From assembly GCF_025836975.1 (NCBI RefSeq), contig NZ_CP107548.1:930001-994000 (forward strand): 64,000 nucleotides of DNA, written 5' to 3'. The translations under genes were made by a program, and so were the position numbers. The stretch comes from Pollutimonas sp. M17 (GTDB taxonomy: Bacteria; Pseudomonadota; Gammaproteobacteria; Burkholderiales; Burkholderiaceae_B). Shown piece by piece: positions 25,917 through 38,012 of the stretch. The notes beneath the pieces were generated by a model. That model was not told where the DNA came from. It ran no database searches and worked only from the letters and a program-made list of their open reading frames with translations. Within the stretch, counting starts at the first letter, position 1. Each line of letters starts with the position of its first letter.

Positions 25917-26863
25917 CCGATTCCAACAAGAAAATAGTCGCCATCGCGCTGCTTTGGCTCGTGCTGCTGACCATGCCCTACTGGATGGGCGCGGTGGGCG
26001 GCTATACCGGGCTGGCCACCCGCGTGGTGGTGCTTGGGCTGGCGGCCATGTCGGTGAACTTCCTGCTGGGCTTCACCGGCGTGCTGTCCTTCGGCCATGC
26101 GGCGTACTTCGGCCTGGGCGCGTATGGCGCGGGCATGCTGCTCAAGTATGTCGCGCCGAGCACGACGCTGGCCATACTGGTGGGCGTGGTGGTCGGAACG
26201 CTGGCGGCCGCGGCGGTGGGCGCGCTGATCGTGAAGCTGCGGGGCATCTACTTCGCCATGGTGACCATCGCCTTCGGGCAGATGTTTTATTTCATCGCTT
26301 TCCGCTGGAGCTCGGTGACGGGCGGCGACGATGGATTGACCGGCTGGCGGCGCCTGCCCATAGATCTGGGTTTCACCACGATAGACATACTCGACAACGC
26401 CGAAGCGTATTACTACATGGTGCTGCTGATCTTCGCCGTGTCGGTGGGCATCATGGCCCTGATATTGCGCTCGCCGTTTGGGCGGACGCTGCTGGCCATA
26501 CGCGAAAATGAAAGACGGGCGCGTTTCCTGGGCATACCGGTGGAACGGCACATCTGGATCGCCTTCGTGATCTCGTGCTTCTTTGCCAGCCTGGCGGGCG
26601 TGCTGTACGCCTTGCTGAACAACTTCGTCGATCCACGCACCCTGCACTGGACGCTGTCCGGCAACTTCGTGATCATGGCCGTGGTCGGGGGCATGCGCTC
26701 TTTCTGGGGACCCTTGATCGGGGCGGCCATATTCGTCGTTCTGCAGGACTACGTATCCAGCTACACCCAGAACTGGATGTTTTTCATCGGGATATTCTTC
26801 GTGCTGATCGTGCTGTTCTTTCCGCGTGGGGTCCTGGGCATCATTCGCAAGAGGTTGTCATGA
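25913..26863 (+). CDS. HAAT operon 2: LivM-type permease
   Basis: 316 residues, about nine membrane segments. NFLLGFTGVLSFGHAAYFGLGAYGAG (about 47-72) and KLRGIYFAMVTIAFGQMF (about 108-125) identify LivM. The start is GTG, forming a 4-base overlap (GTGA) with livH; the stop overlaps livG (ATGA). It forms the channel with LivH. Confidence 0.93.
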   Translation: MTDSNKKIVAIALLWLVLLTMPYWMGAVGGYTGLATRVVVLGLAAMSVNFLLGFTGVLSFGHAAYFGLGAYGAGMLLKYVAPSTTLAILVGVVVGTLAAAAVGALIVKLRGIYFAMVTIAFGQMFYFIAFRWSSVTGGDDGLTGWRRLPIDLGFTTIDILDNAEAYYYMVLLIFAVSVGIMALILRSPFGRTLLAIRENERRARFLGIPVERHIWIAFVISCFFASLAGVLYALLNNFVDPRTLHWTLSGNFVIMAVVGGMRSFWGPLIGAAIFVVLQDYVSSYTQNWMFFIGIFFVLIVLFFPRGVLGIIRKRLS

Positions 26864-27609
26864 GTCTGCTGGAAGTCAGGAACGTATCGCAGCATTTCGG
26901 CAGCCTGGTGGCGGTCGATAATGTATCCATGGCGGTGGAGCGCGGCGAATTGCGCGCGCTGATCGGCCCCAATGGCGCGGGCAAGACCACCTTCTTCAAT
27001 CTGATCAGCGGCTTCTTCCGTCCCACCGCGGGGCATATCGTGCTGGATGGCCAGGACATCACCACCGTGCCGCCGCACAGGCGCGTCATGCTGGGCATGG
27101 CGCGGACCTTCCAGATTACCGAGATATTCCCCGAGCTGACCGTGCGGCAGAACCTGCGCATTCCGGTCGAACTGGCCACGGGCTTGCGCCTGCGTACGCG
27201 ACTGGGCCGCCGGCAGGACGTGCAGATCAGAGAAAGGATAGACGAGCTTCTGGAACTGGGCGGCCTGGCCGCCAATGCGAACAGGCTGGTGGGCGAACTC
27301 TCGCACGGCGACCAGCGCGCCACCGAAATCATGATGACGCTTGCCTTGAGGCCGCGCCTGCTGCTGCTGGACGAACCGACCGCCGGCATGGGCAGCCGCG
27401 AAACCTACAGCACCGCCATGCTGATACGCAGGCTGCACAGGACTCAGGAGTTGACCATAGTCTTGGTGGAGCACGATATGCGCGTCATTTTCAACCTGGC
27501 CGATCGTATAACCGTCCTGGCCGAAGGCGCGGTGCTGGACGAGGGCGCGCCCGATGAAATCGCTGCCAGCGAGACGGTCCAGGCGGCTTACCTGGGGAAG
27601 GCGGCATGA
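26860..27609 (+). CDS. HAAT operon 2: LivG-type ATPase
   Basis: 249 residues from the ATG at 26860, which overlaps the livM stop; a longer in-frame reading to 26575 would lie inside livM and is rejected. Walker A GPNGAGKTT (about 37-45), signature LSHGDQRATEI (about 148-158), Walker B LLLLDEPTAGM, and H-loop VEHDMR. Pairs with LivF below. Confidence 0.94.
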   Translation: MSLLEVRNVSQHFGSLVAVDNVSMAVERGELRALIGPNGAGKTTFFNLISGFFRPTAGHIVLDGQDITTVPPHRRVMLGMARTFQITEIFPELTVRQNLRIPVELATGLRLRTRLGRRQDVQIRERIDELLELGGLAANANRLVGELSHGDQRATEIMMTLALRPRLLLLDEPTAGMGSRETYSTAMLIRRLHRTQELTIVLVEHDMRVIFNLADRITVLAEGAVLDEGAPDEIAASETVQAAYLGKAA

Positions 27610-28331
27610 AGGCGCTGGAGGTCCGGGACCTGCATACTTATTACGATAAAAGCCATATCCTGGATGGCGTAAGCCTGAGCGTCGAGGAAGGGGAACTGGT
27701 CACCTTGCTGGGCCGCAACGGCGCTGGAAAGTCGACCACCCTGCGCAGCATCATGGGCCTGACCCACGCGCGCAGCGGTACGGTCTCCTTGTTCGGGCAG
27801 GACACCACGCAATGGCCGCCGTACCGGATCGCCGCCCTGGGCGTGGGCTTCGTGCCGGAGGGCCGGCGTATCTTCGCCAACCTGACGGTCGAAGAGAACC
27901 TGAAGGTGCCGGTGGACCGGCCCGGCCCGTGGACGATTGCGCGCATCTACGAACTCTTTCCCAGGCTGGCCCAGCGCAAGGCGAACAAGGGCCGCCAGTT
28001 GTCCGGCGGCGAACAGGAAATGCTGGCCATCGCCCGCACCCTGCTCCTGAATCCCCGGTTGCTGCTGCTGGACGAGCCCTCGCAAGGGCTGGCGCCGCTC
28101 ATCGTCCAGGATGTCTTCAAGGTCATCACCGCGACGCGCCAGGAGGGCACGTCCATTTTGCTGATCGAGCAGAACGTGCGGGCCGCGGTGGAAGTGGCCG
28201 ATCGGGCCTATGTACTGGACGACGGGCGCATCGTCTACGAAGGCGCCGCGGCCGAGTTCGGCAAGGATGAAGAGCGCGTCCGGGCGCTGGCGGGAGCAAG
28301 CGCCGAGAAATGGGAGCTGGAAGCGGAATAG
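27606..28331 (+). CDS. HAAT operon 2: LivF-type ATPase
   Basis: 241 residues, overlapping livG by 4 bases. Walker A GRNGAGKST, signature LSGGEQEMLAIARTL (about 131-145), Walker B LLLLDEPSQGLAP, and IEQNV. Last gene of the operon; no clear terminator follows. Confidence 0.94.
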   Translation: MKALEVRDLHTYYDKSHILDGVSLSVEEGELVTLLGRNGAGKSTTLRSIMGLTHARSGTVSLFGQDTTQWPPYRIAALGVGFVPEGRRIFANLTVEENLKVPVDRPGPWTIARIYELFPRLAQRKANKGRQLSGGEQEMLAIARTLLLNPRLLLLDEPSQGLAPLIVQDVFKVITATRQEGTSILLIEQNVRAAVEVADRAYVLDDGRIVYEGAAAEFGKDEERVRALAGASAEKWELEAE

Positions 28332-28467
28332 CCAGCTTGTAAAACGGATCCTTATCGGCGAGAAGTAATGGAGCGCCTATTTGCGATATGGCCGAATCGC
28401 GCTTCTGTTTCGGCGGCGTCCCATCCCTCGCGGCGCAGCTCGGCCGCTAGCTCCCGCGATCGGCTCT

Positions 28468-28473
28468 TATAAT
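28468..28473 (+). promoter_or_regulatory. -10 hexamer before the PLP enzyme
   Basis: A perfect TATAAT stands 102 bases before the start codon of the next gene in the 244-base gap 28332-28575. No good -35 hexamer is found at 16-18 bases upstream. Confidence 0.35.
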
Positions 28474-28575
28474 CCAGTCTTTGCCATGGTCGGCGCTTTA
28501 TCGCGGCTGCCCGGGCGCTGCGGGCGCCATGCGGTGGGCCAATGCGGCGCACATCAAAAAGGAAGGGACTGGTTC

Positions 28576-29673
28576 ATGCCTAATATTCGTGACGCATGGG
28601 TGCAACAGGCTGTGCATAAGATAGAGGCGGACTTCAACAGGTCGGCCGACACGCATCTGATCCCCTTGCGCCTGCCGGCTTATCCCGGCGTCGATCTCTA
28701 CCTGAAAGACGAGTCCAGCCATCCGACCGGCAGCCTGAAGCATCGCCTGGCGCGTTCCCTTTTCCTGTATGCCCTTTGCAATGGCTGGCTCCGTCCGGAC
28801 AGCACGGTCATCGAAGCCTCGTCGGGCTCTACCGCTGTTTCGGAAGCCTATTTTGCGCGTTTGATAGGCTTGCCCTTCATTGCCGTCATTCCCAAAAGCA
28901 CTTCCCGGGAAAAGATCGCCGCCATCGAGTTCTACGGCGGGAAGATACATCTGGTGGACTCGGGAAGAGCGATCTACGGCGAGTCCGAGCGCCTGGCGCG
29001 CGAGCTGGGCGGGCATTACATGGATCAGTTCACCTACGCGGAAAGAGCCACGGACTGGCGCAGCAACAACAACATCGCCGAGTCGATTTTCAACCAGATG
29101 CGGCAGGAGCCGCATCCCGTGCCGGCATGGATCGTGTGCAGCTGCGGAACGGGCGGCACCACCGCGACGATAGGCCGCTACATACGCTACCAGGGCTACG
29201 ACAGCCGCGTATGCGTGGCGGACCCGGAGAATTCCGTGTTCTTCGATGCTTACGCTACCGGCGACCGCCAACTGGAAATTCAGGCCGGTTCCCTGATAGA
29301 GGGCATAGGCCGGCCGCGCGTCGAGCTGTCCTTTATCCCCTCGGTCATCGACCGCATGGTGAAGGTGCCGGATGCCGCCAGCTTGTCGGCGCTGCGCTAT
29401 TTGCAGGCCAGCCTGGGGCGGCGTTGCGGGGGCTCGACGGGCACGAACTTCGTCGCCGCCCTGCACCTTGCGCGCGAGATGCACGAGGCGGGACGACAGG
29501 GCTCCATTGTTACCGTGCTGTGCGACAGCGGCGAGCGCTATACGCAAACCTATTACAACGATGAGTGGCTGGCTGGCCGGGGCTTTGACATAGGTAGCCT
29601 GGAATCCTCAGTCCGGGACTGCGCACAGGATGGATCGCCCATGCCGTGGACGCTGACGGAGCATGTGCGCTGA
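28576..29673 (+). CDS. PLP-dependent cysteine synthase-fold enzyme, Cds1-like (L-cysteine desulfhydrase)
   Basis: About 365 residues from ATG 28576, which has AAGGAAGGGA upstream; a longer frame to 28381 starts in low-quality upstream sequence. A fold-type II PLP enzyme: the PLP Lys is Lys55 in [10 protein letters not shown], the substrate loop is [11 protein letters not shown], and the phosphate-cradle loop is [13 protein letters not shown]. The [18 protein letters not shown] region and [12 protein letters not shown] strongly recall the Cds1 type, which releases sulfide and pyruvate from cysteine, and differs from CysK. It ends next to a LysR and lies beside a thiol-redox operon. Confidence 0.8.
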   Translation: MPNIRDAWVQQAVHKIEADFNRSADTHLIPLRLPAYPGVDLYLKDESSHPTGSLKHRLARSLFLYALCNGWLRPDSTVIEASSGSTAVSEAYFARLIGLPFIAVIPKSTSREKIAAIEFYGGKIHLVDSGRAIYGESERLARELGGHYMDQFTYAERATDWRSNNNIAESIFNQMRQEPHPVPAWIVCSCGTGGTTATIGRYIRYQGYDSRVCVADPENSVFFDAYATGDRQLEIQAGSLIEGIGRPRVELSFIPSVIDRMVKVPDAASLSALRYLQASLGRRCGGSTGTNFVAALHLAREMHEAGRQGSIVTVLCDSGERYTQTYYNDEWLAGRGFDIGSLESSVRDCAQDGSPMPWTLTEHVR

Positions 29674-29689
29674 TTCCTCCCATCATGCC

Positions 29690-30592
29690 TCATGCGCCTG
29701 AGGCGCTTGTTTTCAGAAGATGCTCCGCCAGTAGTCGAGCCGCCGCGGGAAGCGTGTCCATGCTGCGCACCGCCAGTAAGAATTCGCGCCTGGCCCAGAC
29801 ATCCGAAAGCGGAATGATATGGAACTGCACGGCCTTGCGCAGGCGTTGCGCGACCATTTCGGGTATTACGCTTATTCCCAGCCCTGTATTGACCATTACA
29901 CACAAGGCATCGAAGCTGGTTACCTGAATACGCAGCTTGAAGGGGCGTTGTATATTTTGCGCCGCCCGGCTTAACAGGATATTGATGGCGCTTCCCGTAT
30001 GCAGCCCAACAAAGTCATAGTCAAGCGCATCCTTGAATGCGAGCGCTTTCCGTTGGGTCAATACGTGGTTCTTCGGCGCAATGACTACCAGGCGATCGGA
30101 CTGAAACGGATAAGTCTCCATGTCGAGCCCGGATACCAGAGGCAGATAGATGCCGATGTCCGCCGCATTTTCGGAAACCGCCTTTGCCACCAGCGGGCTG
30201 GTCTTCTCCTCCAGCTGAAGCTGTACTTCGGGATGCATGGCCATGAATGACTGTAGTGGTTCCGCCAGAAACTGGGTTATCGCCGACATGCTCGCGCAGA
30301 CCCGCACGAGGCCACGCACTCCCGTGGCGAAACTTTCCATCTGCGCCCATACCTGATCCAGTTCATGAATGGCGCTGCGCGCCAATTGCAATAGCGCCAG
30401 GCCGGCGGACGTAGGCTCCACGCCCTTGTTGTTGCGATACAAAAGCGAAGTTCGCAATGCGCTTTCCATTTCCGCGATGCGCTTGCTTACCGCCGCCGAT
30501 GATATGTGCTGGCTTTCCGCGGCGGCCGCGATTGTGCCTCGCTCAACCACGCTGATGAACAGTTTCAGGGAGAGGGGGTCCAGGCGGCTCAT
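29690..30592 (-). CDS. LysR-family regulator
   Basis: 300 residues. The HTH is GTIAAAAESQHISSAAVSKRIAEMESAL (about 19-46), followed by a two-lobe effector domain with VRVCASMSAITQFL and a late GLGISVIPEMVAQRL. It is divergent from the glutaredoxin-DinB operon across 178 bases, where a small inverted repeat (TAAC, 5 bases, GTTA at 30640-30652) fits a LysR site. It probably controls that operon and perhaps the Cds1-like gene behind it. Confidence 0.9.
   Translation of the reverse strand: MSRLDPLSLKLFISVVERGTIAAAAESQHISSAAVSKRIAEMESALRTSLLYRNNKGVEPTSAGLALLQLARSAIHELDQVWAQMESFATGVRGLVRVCASMSAITQFLAEPLQSFMAMHPEVQLQLEEKTSPLVAKAVSENAADIGIYLPLVSGLDMETYPFQSDRLVVIAPKNHVLTQRKALAFKDALDYDFVGLHTGSAINILLSRAAQNIQRPFKLRIQVTSFDALCVMVNTGLGISVIPEMVAQRLRKAVQFHIIPLSDVWARREFLLAVRSMDTLPAAARLLAEHLLKTSASGA
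29694..29713 (+). terminator. Terminator of the PLP enzyme gene
   Basis: GCGCC (29694-29698), loop TGA, GGCGC (29702-29706), then TTGTTTT. It serves the plus-strand gene ending at 29673 and lies inside the 3' end of the minus-strand LysR gene. Confidence 0.5.
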
Positions 30593-30770
30593 GGGTGCGC
30601 AGTCCTTGTTTCGATAAGAATCAGCATCGATTTTGCCATAACCTTTCGTTAATGCACCGTCGTGAAGCGCTGCTTTTCGCCACTTGCCCGAATGCCTAGA
30701 ATCCCCACATCAGGAACGCGCCGTGACAGGACGTTCGCCGGATGAATTCATGTCATTTGAGGAAGTAAAA

Positions 30771-31538
30771 ATGGAAAACACGCCACCAATCAGGATCAAG
30801 GTGTTCTGGCAACCGGGTTGCTCTTCATGCCTGCGCACTAAAGAGTTTCTGACCAAGCAGGGCATCGAATTCGAATCAATCGATGTGCATAACAATCCCG
30901 ACGGGATGGCTCAACTGCGCGCCCTGGGCGCGCGCAGTGTGCCCGTGGTGTCCTTGGGGAAAAAGTACACGCTATGTCAATCCTTCGATGATGTCATCCG
31001 GTTCCTGGGCTTGAACGTTGAATTGAACGGCCTGTTGCCGCCGGCTCAACTGATCGCCAAGCTGGACCTCGTGCTGGCCGCCGCGGCTCGCTATACCTTG
31101 CAGTTTCCACCCGGTAAGTTTCGGCTGTTCTTCCGCGATCGCCAGCGCTCTGCTGCGGATACGGCATACCACGTTTTTCGCGTCGCGGAGATGGGGTTTC
31201 AGGCCGCCCAGCAGATTGAATTGCTGTTCGAGGGGTTCAACGACCTGCCGCCGGCAGACTGGTCCGCTCGGGATATCGCGGATTGGGGATTGGGCATCCG
31301 GCAGAAGATTCGCCATTGGTGGGAGGAGGACGCCGACCAGGCGCTGGAATTCACCGTGCCTACTTATTATGGGCGCCGCAGCATGCATAACGTGCTTGAG
31401 AGAACGACCTGGCATGCGGCCCAGCATACGCGCCAACTGATACTGATGCTGGAAGAGTACGGAGTGCGGGCGGATCGCCCGTTGTCGACAGAAGACTTGA
31501 AGGGTTTGCCCGTGCCGGAGAAGGTTTGGGATAACTGA
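30771..31538 (+). CDS. Glutaredoxin-DinB fusion protein
   Basis: About 255 residues from ATG 30771 (GAGGAAG 5 bases upstream). Residues 7-82 are a glutaredoxin domain with the dithiol active site CSSC (17-20) after VFWQPG and the cis-Pro in SVPVV (57-58). Residues about 93-235 are a four-helix DinB-type domain with a possible metal triad: His134 (TAYHVFRVAEM), His215 and His219 (TTWHAAQHTRQL). The DinB fold includes thiol-cofactor-dependent S-transferases and isomerases, so a glutathione-type thiol reaction is a reasonable inference. It is first in an operon with a Bug-type binding protein and TrxB, which could re-reduce the glutaredoxin part. Exact reaction unknown. Confidence 0.8.
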   Translation: MENTPPIRIKVFWQPGCSSCLRTKEFLTKQGIEFESIDVHNNPDGMAQLRALGARSVPVVSLGKKYTLCQSFDDVIRFLGLNVELNGLLPPAQLIAKLDLVLAAAARYTLQFPPGKFRLFFRDRQRSAADTAYHVFRVAEMGFQAAQQIELLFEGFNDLPPADWSARDIADWGLGIRQKIRHWWEEDADQALEFTVPTYYGRRSMHNVLERTTWHAAQHTRQLILMLEEYGVRADRPLSTEDLKGLPVPEKVWDN

Positions 31539-31568
31539 TTCATTGGTTCAGAAAAGGAGGGGACAATC

Positions 31569-33489
<1,921 letters not shown>

Positions 33490-33524
33490 CCGGTGGGCTG
33501 GGGTTCGATGCCTCGCAAAAAAAA

Positions 33525-33550
33525 AGCCTACGCACAGTAATGCGTAGGCT
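33525..33550. terminator. Bidirectional terminator between trxB and tRNA-Pro
   Basis: AGCCTACGCA (33525-33534) pairs with TGCGTAGGCT (33541-33550) around CAGTAA, flanked by an A run on the left and TTT on the right, so it can end transcription of trxB on the plus strand and of tRNA-Pro on the minus strand. Confidence 0.85.
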
Positions 33551-33569
33551 TTTATATTTTCTGAAGTAA

Positions 33570-33646
<77 letters not shown>

Positions 33647-33681
33647 AATTTACGACAGCCAGCGACTATACCATAAAAAGC

Positions 33682-35265
33682 CTAGGCGGCGTCGGCCGGC
33701 GCCTGGGGTTCGGCACTGCTGGCCGGGAAGCGCTGCACCAGCACTTTGGCGATGCGTCGTCCTTCCAGCTGCAGGACCCGGAACTGGAATGTGCCGTTCG
33801 GCTTGGAGAACTCCAGCTCGTCGCCCACGTCGGGCAGGCGGCCGAACTGGCGCAGCAGGTAGCCGGCCAGCGTGCTGAATTCGTCGGTGTTGTCCTGCAA
33901 GCCCTCGAGTTCCAGCGTCTGCTCGAAATAATGCATGTCGGTGGCGCCGTCGACGATCCAGCGGCCGTCGCCGTCGGCGATGATGTCGGGGGTTTCGTCC
34001 TCGTCCGGGAAGTCGCCGGCAATGGCTTCGAAGACGTCGATGGGGGTGACCAGTCCTTCGACGGTGCCGAATTCGTTGATGACGATGACCAACTGGCCGC
34101 GTGCGGACTTGAGCGTCTGGATGAGGTCGAGGATGCGTATGGTCTCGTGCACCAGGATGGGCGGACGCAGCTTTTTCTCGTTCAGCGTCCTGTGCGCGAC
34201 CAGGTCGGCAATCATGTCCTTGGCGCGGCCTATGCCCACGATATCGTCCAGCGAGCCGCGGCAGACGGGAAAGAAACCGTGAGGCGTATCGCTGATTTCC
34301 TTGCGGATTTCGTCGGGGTCGCCGTGCAGATCTATCCAGCTGATGTCGGTGCGCGGCGTCATGATGGAATGGACATTGCGGTCCGCCAGCCGCAGCACGC
34401 CGCTGACCATATTGCGTTCTTCCACGCCGAAGGGCGTCTCGTCGGGGGCGGGCGTGACATCGGGGACCGGCTCGTCGGTGGCGGCGGGCCGCTTGCCCAG
34501 CATGCGCAGGATGCCCTCCGCGGTGCGTTCGCGCATGGGCCGCTGGGTATCGCGATTCAGGAGGTTGCGCCGGGCGATCTGGTTCAGCGCTTCGATCGCG
34601 ACCGAGAAGCCGATGGCCGCATACAGATAGCCTTTGGGCACCTTGAAGCCGAAGCCCTCGGCCACCAGCGCAAAGCCTATCATCAGCAGGAAGCCCAGGC
34701 ACAGTATGACCACGGTGGGATGGGCATTGACGAAGCGTGTCAGGGGCTTGGATGCAACCAGCATGATGCCGATGGCGATGATGACGGCGGCCATCATGAC
34801 TTCCAACTGGTCGACCATCCCTACGGCGGTGATCACGGCGTCCAGCGAAAAGACGGCGTCCAGCACCACGATCTGCGTCACGATGACCCAGAAGCTGGCG
34901 TACATGCGTGAACCCGACATGGCATGCGCCTTGCCTTCGACCCGCTCATGCATTTCCATGGTGCCCTTGAAGACCAGGAAGAAGCCGCCGACGATAAGAA
35001 TGAGATCGCGTCCCGAGAAGCTGAGGGACCCCAGCGAGAACAGGGGCTCGGTCAGCTTGAACAGCCACGATATGGCTGACAGCAGCGCCAGGCGCATGAC
35101 AAGCGCCAGCGACAGCCCGATGACGCGGGCGCGATCGCGTTGCGCCGGCGGCAGCTTGTCGGCCAGGATGGCGATGAAAATCAGGTTGTCGATGCCCAGA
35201 ACGATTTCCAGGACGACCAGTGTCAACAAGCCGATCCACATGGTGGGATCAAGCAGCAACTCCAT
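33682..35265 (-). CDS. TerC-CBS-CorC/HlyC membrane protein (YegH/YoaE-like)
   Basis: 527 residues. Residues about 1-225 are a TerC membrane domain with about seven segments ([18 protein letters not shown] at 17-34, [17 protein letters not shown] at about 134-150, with the paired Asp residues that mark TerC). Residues about 290-415 form two CBS domains ([12 protein letters not shown] at its start), and about 430-515 a CorC/HlyC transporter-associated domain. Family members are linked to metal ion export or tolerance; the substrate here is unknown. tRNA-Pro follows 35 bases downstream. Confidence 0.88.
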   Translation of the reverse strand: MELLLDPTMWIGLLTLVVLEIVLGIDNLIFIAILADKLPPAQRDRARVIGLSLALVMRLALLSAISWLFKLTEPLFSLGSLSFSGRDLILIVGGFFLVFKGTMEMHERVEGKAHAMSGSRMYASFWVIVTQIVVLDAVFSLDAVITAVGMVDQLEVMMAAVIIAIGIMLVASKPLTRFVNAHPTVVILCLGFLLMIGFALVAEGFGFKVPKGYLYAAIGFSVAIEALNQIARRNLLNRDTQRPMRERTAEGILRMLGKRPAATDEPVPDVTPAPDETPFGVEERNMVSGVLRLADRNVHSIMTPRTDISWIDLHGDPDEIRKEISDTPHGFFPVCRGSLDDIVGIGRAKDMIADLVAHRTLNEKKLRPPILVHETIRILDLIQTLKSARGQLVIVINEFGTVEGLVTPIDVFEAIAGDFPDEDETPDIIADGDGRWIVDGATDMHYFEQTLELEGLQDNTDEFSTLAGYLLRQFGRLPDVGDELEFSKPNGTFQFRVLQLEGRRIAKVLVQRFPASSAEPQAPADAA

Positions 35266-35425
35266 TTTTATTCCTTTCAGTTTGCAGTAAGCATTGTATC
35301 GCGCTTGTTTTTTGCCGGAAATGGATGGAAGATGGAAATGCCCAAGGGCTTGTACGGGCGGGGCGCGCCGCGTCTATCCGTCGCCGGCGTTCATTACAAC
35401 ATGCAGTCTTTACACGAGGCGACAC

Positions 35426-36007
35426 ATGAGCAAAAAATTATTGATGCTGGTCGGCGACTACGCCGAAGACTACGAAACCATGGTGCCATTTCAAACCCTG
35501 CTGGCCGTGGGGCATACGGTGCATGCCGTGTGCCCGGACAAGAAATCGGGCGATACCGTTGCGACCGCCATCCACGATTTCGAGGGCGACCAGACATACA
35601 GCGAGAAGCCCGGACATCGCTTTGCATTGAATTACGATTTCGACAAGGTCGACGTCGCCGACTACGACGGCCTGGTCATCCCGGGCGGCCGCGCGCCCGA
35701 ATACCTGCGCATGAATGCCAGGATAATCGAAATCGTCAAGCAGTTCGACGCTGCCAAAAAGCCGATTGCCGCCGTGTGCCATGGCGCCCAGATACTGGCC
35801 GCGGCCGGTGTCCTGAAGGGGCGCACGTGCTCGGCGTACCCGGCTTGCGCGGCCGAGGTTCGGCTGGCGGGCGGCACCTATGCCGACATCGCCGTCGACC
35901 AGGCACATACCGACGGCAATCTGGTCACCGCGCCGGCATGGCCGGCCCACCCGGCCTGGATGGCTCAATTCCTGGCTGTATTGGGAACGCGCATACAACA
36001 CGCTTAG
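35426..36007 (+). CDS. DJ-1/PfpI family protein
   Basis: 193 residues from ATG 35426 (GAGGC upstream; longer frames lack support). A class I glutamine-amidotransferase-like fold with the elbow Cys in [14 protein letters not shown] (about residue 115) and [12 protein letters not shown] before it. Members include PfpI-type proteases, glyoxalases and deglycases; the sequence does not allow a choice. It is convergent with the sulfatase-fold gene, and their stop codons overlap. Confidence 0.85.
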   Translation: MSKKLLMLVGDYAEDYETMVPFQTLLAVGHTVHAVCPDKKSGDTVATAIHDFEGDQTYSEKPGHRFALNYDFDKVDVADYDGLVIPGGRAPEYLRMNARIIEIVKQFDAAKKPIAAVCHGAQILAAAGVLKGRTCSAYPACAAEVRLAGGTYADIAVDQAHTDGNLVTAPAWPAHPAWMAQFLAVLGTRIQHA

Positions 36008-37893
36008 ATCTTGGGCCTGAGCTGGGGCAGGGTGTAGGCCCGGTTCTGGTATGCCCAACTGGGCCACAGGACGTGGGCCAGGGCCTCGCGGGCCAGGTCC
36101 GCGTCCAGCGCCACCGGTGTGTAAGATTCGGGCGCCTCGTAGCGATACTGGGTGGGATCCCTGTGCGGTTCCATCACGACCAGCGTGTCGCCCTTCAGAT
36201 AGCCGTAATTTTCGCCATACTGCATCATGGCCCTGTCCCCGCCCGCCACGGTCAGGTCGCGTCCTATCATGGGATGCTCGGCCCGCAGGCCCATGATGGA
36301 CAGCAGGGTGGTGGGCAGGTCCACCTGGCTGACCAGGCGGTCATCGCGCCGGGCGGCCACATCGGCCCCGGTGATCAGGGCGGGGATATGGAAATGGCGC
36401 AGGGGCACGAGGCTGGCGCCGCCCACCCGCGAATCGTGGTCGGCCACGACCAGGAATACCGTGTTCTCCCAGTAATCGGATTGCTTTGCCCGATCGAAGA
36501 ACTGTCCCATAGCCCAATCGGCGTAACGTACGGTGTTTTCCACGGTGGCCGGGTTGCCATCGGTCTCTATCCGGCCGGCGGGGTATTCCCAAGGCGAATG
36601 GTTGCTGACGGAAAAGGCCAGGGTGAAGGTGGGCTGGCCGGACGCTTCGCTGAGCAGGCCATGCACGGTATTGAACATGTCTTCGTCGCTGGCGCCCCAG
36701 GTGCCGACGAATGCGGGATTCTTGAAGGTGGGCAGGTCGTACAGGTCGTCGAAGCCGTTGCCCAGGAAGAAGCTCTTCATATTGTCGAAATGCGCTTCGC
36801 CGCCGTAGACGAAACGCGAGCGGTAGCCGTGCTGCTTCAGGACTTGGGCCATGGTGAAGAAACTGCTCTGCGCGCCCGACAGGCGCAGCGCCGCGTCGGA
36901 CACCGTGGGCGGAAAGCCCGCGACCACGGCTTCCAGGCCGCGCACGGAACGGGTGCCTGTGGCATAGGCGCGGGTGAAGTTCCAGGACGTTTCGGCAAGC
37001 CTGTCCAGGCAGGGCGTGAGTCGGGCGCCGCCCAGATTGCCCACGTATTGGGCGCCCAGGCTTTCCTGCACGATCATCACCACATTCAGCGGACGGCTTC
37101 GCGGGAAGGTGGGCTCCTGAGTGTGCAGCGTGGGCATCTCGGCGGGGCCGGCGGCCAATCCCGCGCAATCCCGAACGATGGCGTTCATCTCGTCCGCGGG
37201 CATGTCGCCGTACACGTCGGCGGCGGAGCGCTCGTTCTTCATGCTGTAGATGGCGTAGGCTACGCTATACAGGGAATTCAGCGGCAGGGTGTTCAGCATG
37301 CTGTCGCCGCAGTAGGCGACGGTGGACGGATTGATCGGGCGATGCCCCAGTGTGCCGCGTATGGCCAGGAAGACCAGGGCCGCCGCTGCCAGGGTAAAGA
37401 GGGGGCGCTGCCACCATGCCATGGGAAGGTCGGCCGGCACGTTGGCGAACAGCAGCCAGCCGATCCAGGCAAAGACGGCCAGGGCGGCGACGGCGCCGAA
37501 GATCACCGCCTTGTACCCTTTCCACAGCATGCCGAAGACTTCCTGGGGATGCTTCAGATACTCCACGTACAGCCGGTTGGGCCGCGTATCGTATTCATGG
37601 ATGAACTGGGGCGTGGAAACCTCCAGCAAGACCAGCAGGAACCAGGCGAACTGGAACCACCATCCGGTAATGGATACGGCCAGCGGCAAATGGCCCAGCC
37701 AGGGCGCGAGCAACAGCGGGATGCCCGCGATGACGGCGATCTGGTTGGCGTCGATGCGCAGTCCGCCCTTCAGTATGGGAAGCAGGCCGCCCGCCTGCCT
37801 GACGCGACCCCACTGCCAGGCCGCCAGCAGGCAGCGGCTGAGCGTCAGCAGGCAAAGGCTGGATACGATGAAAATCAGGCTGAGTTCGCGCAT
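36004..37893 (-). CDS. LtaS/MdoB-like alkaline-phosphatase-fold membrane enzyme
   Basis: About 629 residues if started at MRELSLIF, just before the first membrane helix (a frame to 37947 adds 18 unlikely residues; neither start has a clear ribosome site). Five N-terminal membrane segments (within about 1-190) precede a periplasmic catalytic domain: metal Glu in VMIVQESLG, nucleophile Thr in [15 protein letters not shown], and VVADHDSR near the end. This is the arrangement of lipoteichoic acid synthases and the Gram-negative phosphoglycerol/phosphoethanolamine transferases. A glucan or lipid modification at the cell surface is likely; the donor and acceptor cannot be told. Confidence 0.82.
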   Translation of the reverse strand: MRELSLIFIVSSLCLLTLSRCLLAAWQWGRVRQAGGLLPILKGGLRIDANQIAVIAGIPLLLAPWLGHLPLAVSITGWWFQFAWFLLVLLEVSTPQFIHEYDTRPNRLYVEYLKHPQEVFGMLWKGYKAVIFGAVAALAVFAWIGWLLFANVPADLPMAWWQRPLFTLAAAALVFLAIRGTLGHRPINPSTVAYCGDSMLNTLPLNSLYSVAYAIYSMKNERSAADVYGDMPADEMNAIVRDCAGLAAGPAEMPTLHTQEPTFPRSRPLNVVMIVQESLGAQYVGNLGGARLTPCLDRLAETSWNFTRAYATGTRSVRGLEAVVAGFPPTVSDAALRLSGAQSSFFTMAQVLKQHGYRSRFVYGGEAHFDNMKSFFLGNGFDDLYDLPTFKNPAFVGTWGASDEDMFNTVHGLLSEASGQPTFTLAFSVSNHSPWEYPAGRIETDGNPATVENTVRYADWAMGQFFDRAKQSDYWENTVFLVVADHDSRVGGASLVPLRHFHIPALITGADVAARRDDRLVSQVDLPTTLLSIMGLRAEHPMIGRDLTVAGGDRAMMQYGENYGYLKGDTLVVMEPHRDPTQYRYEAPESYTPVALDADLAREALAHVLWPSWAYQNRAYTLPQLRPKI

Positions 37894-38012
37894 GGGGAGG
37901 AAGTAGAATGGTTCAGTCGGCGTAGTGTAATGGCATCTGCCGGTCATGCCGGCCTATATTGCGTACAATTTATTGCACTTTTACCTTCGGGCGGTTCAGC
38001 ACAGGATCCCAC

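Noticed and set aside
26575-26859. N-terminal extension of LivG2
   Set aside because: It overlaps the LivM2 coding region in another frame, and the ATG at 26860 in the ATGA overlap gives a normal LivG length.
28352-28552. 66-codon minus-strand frame before the Cds1-like gene
   Set aside because: No ribosome site, no recognisable features, Arg/Ala-rich composition typical of random GC-rich frames.
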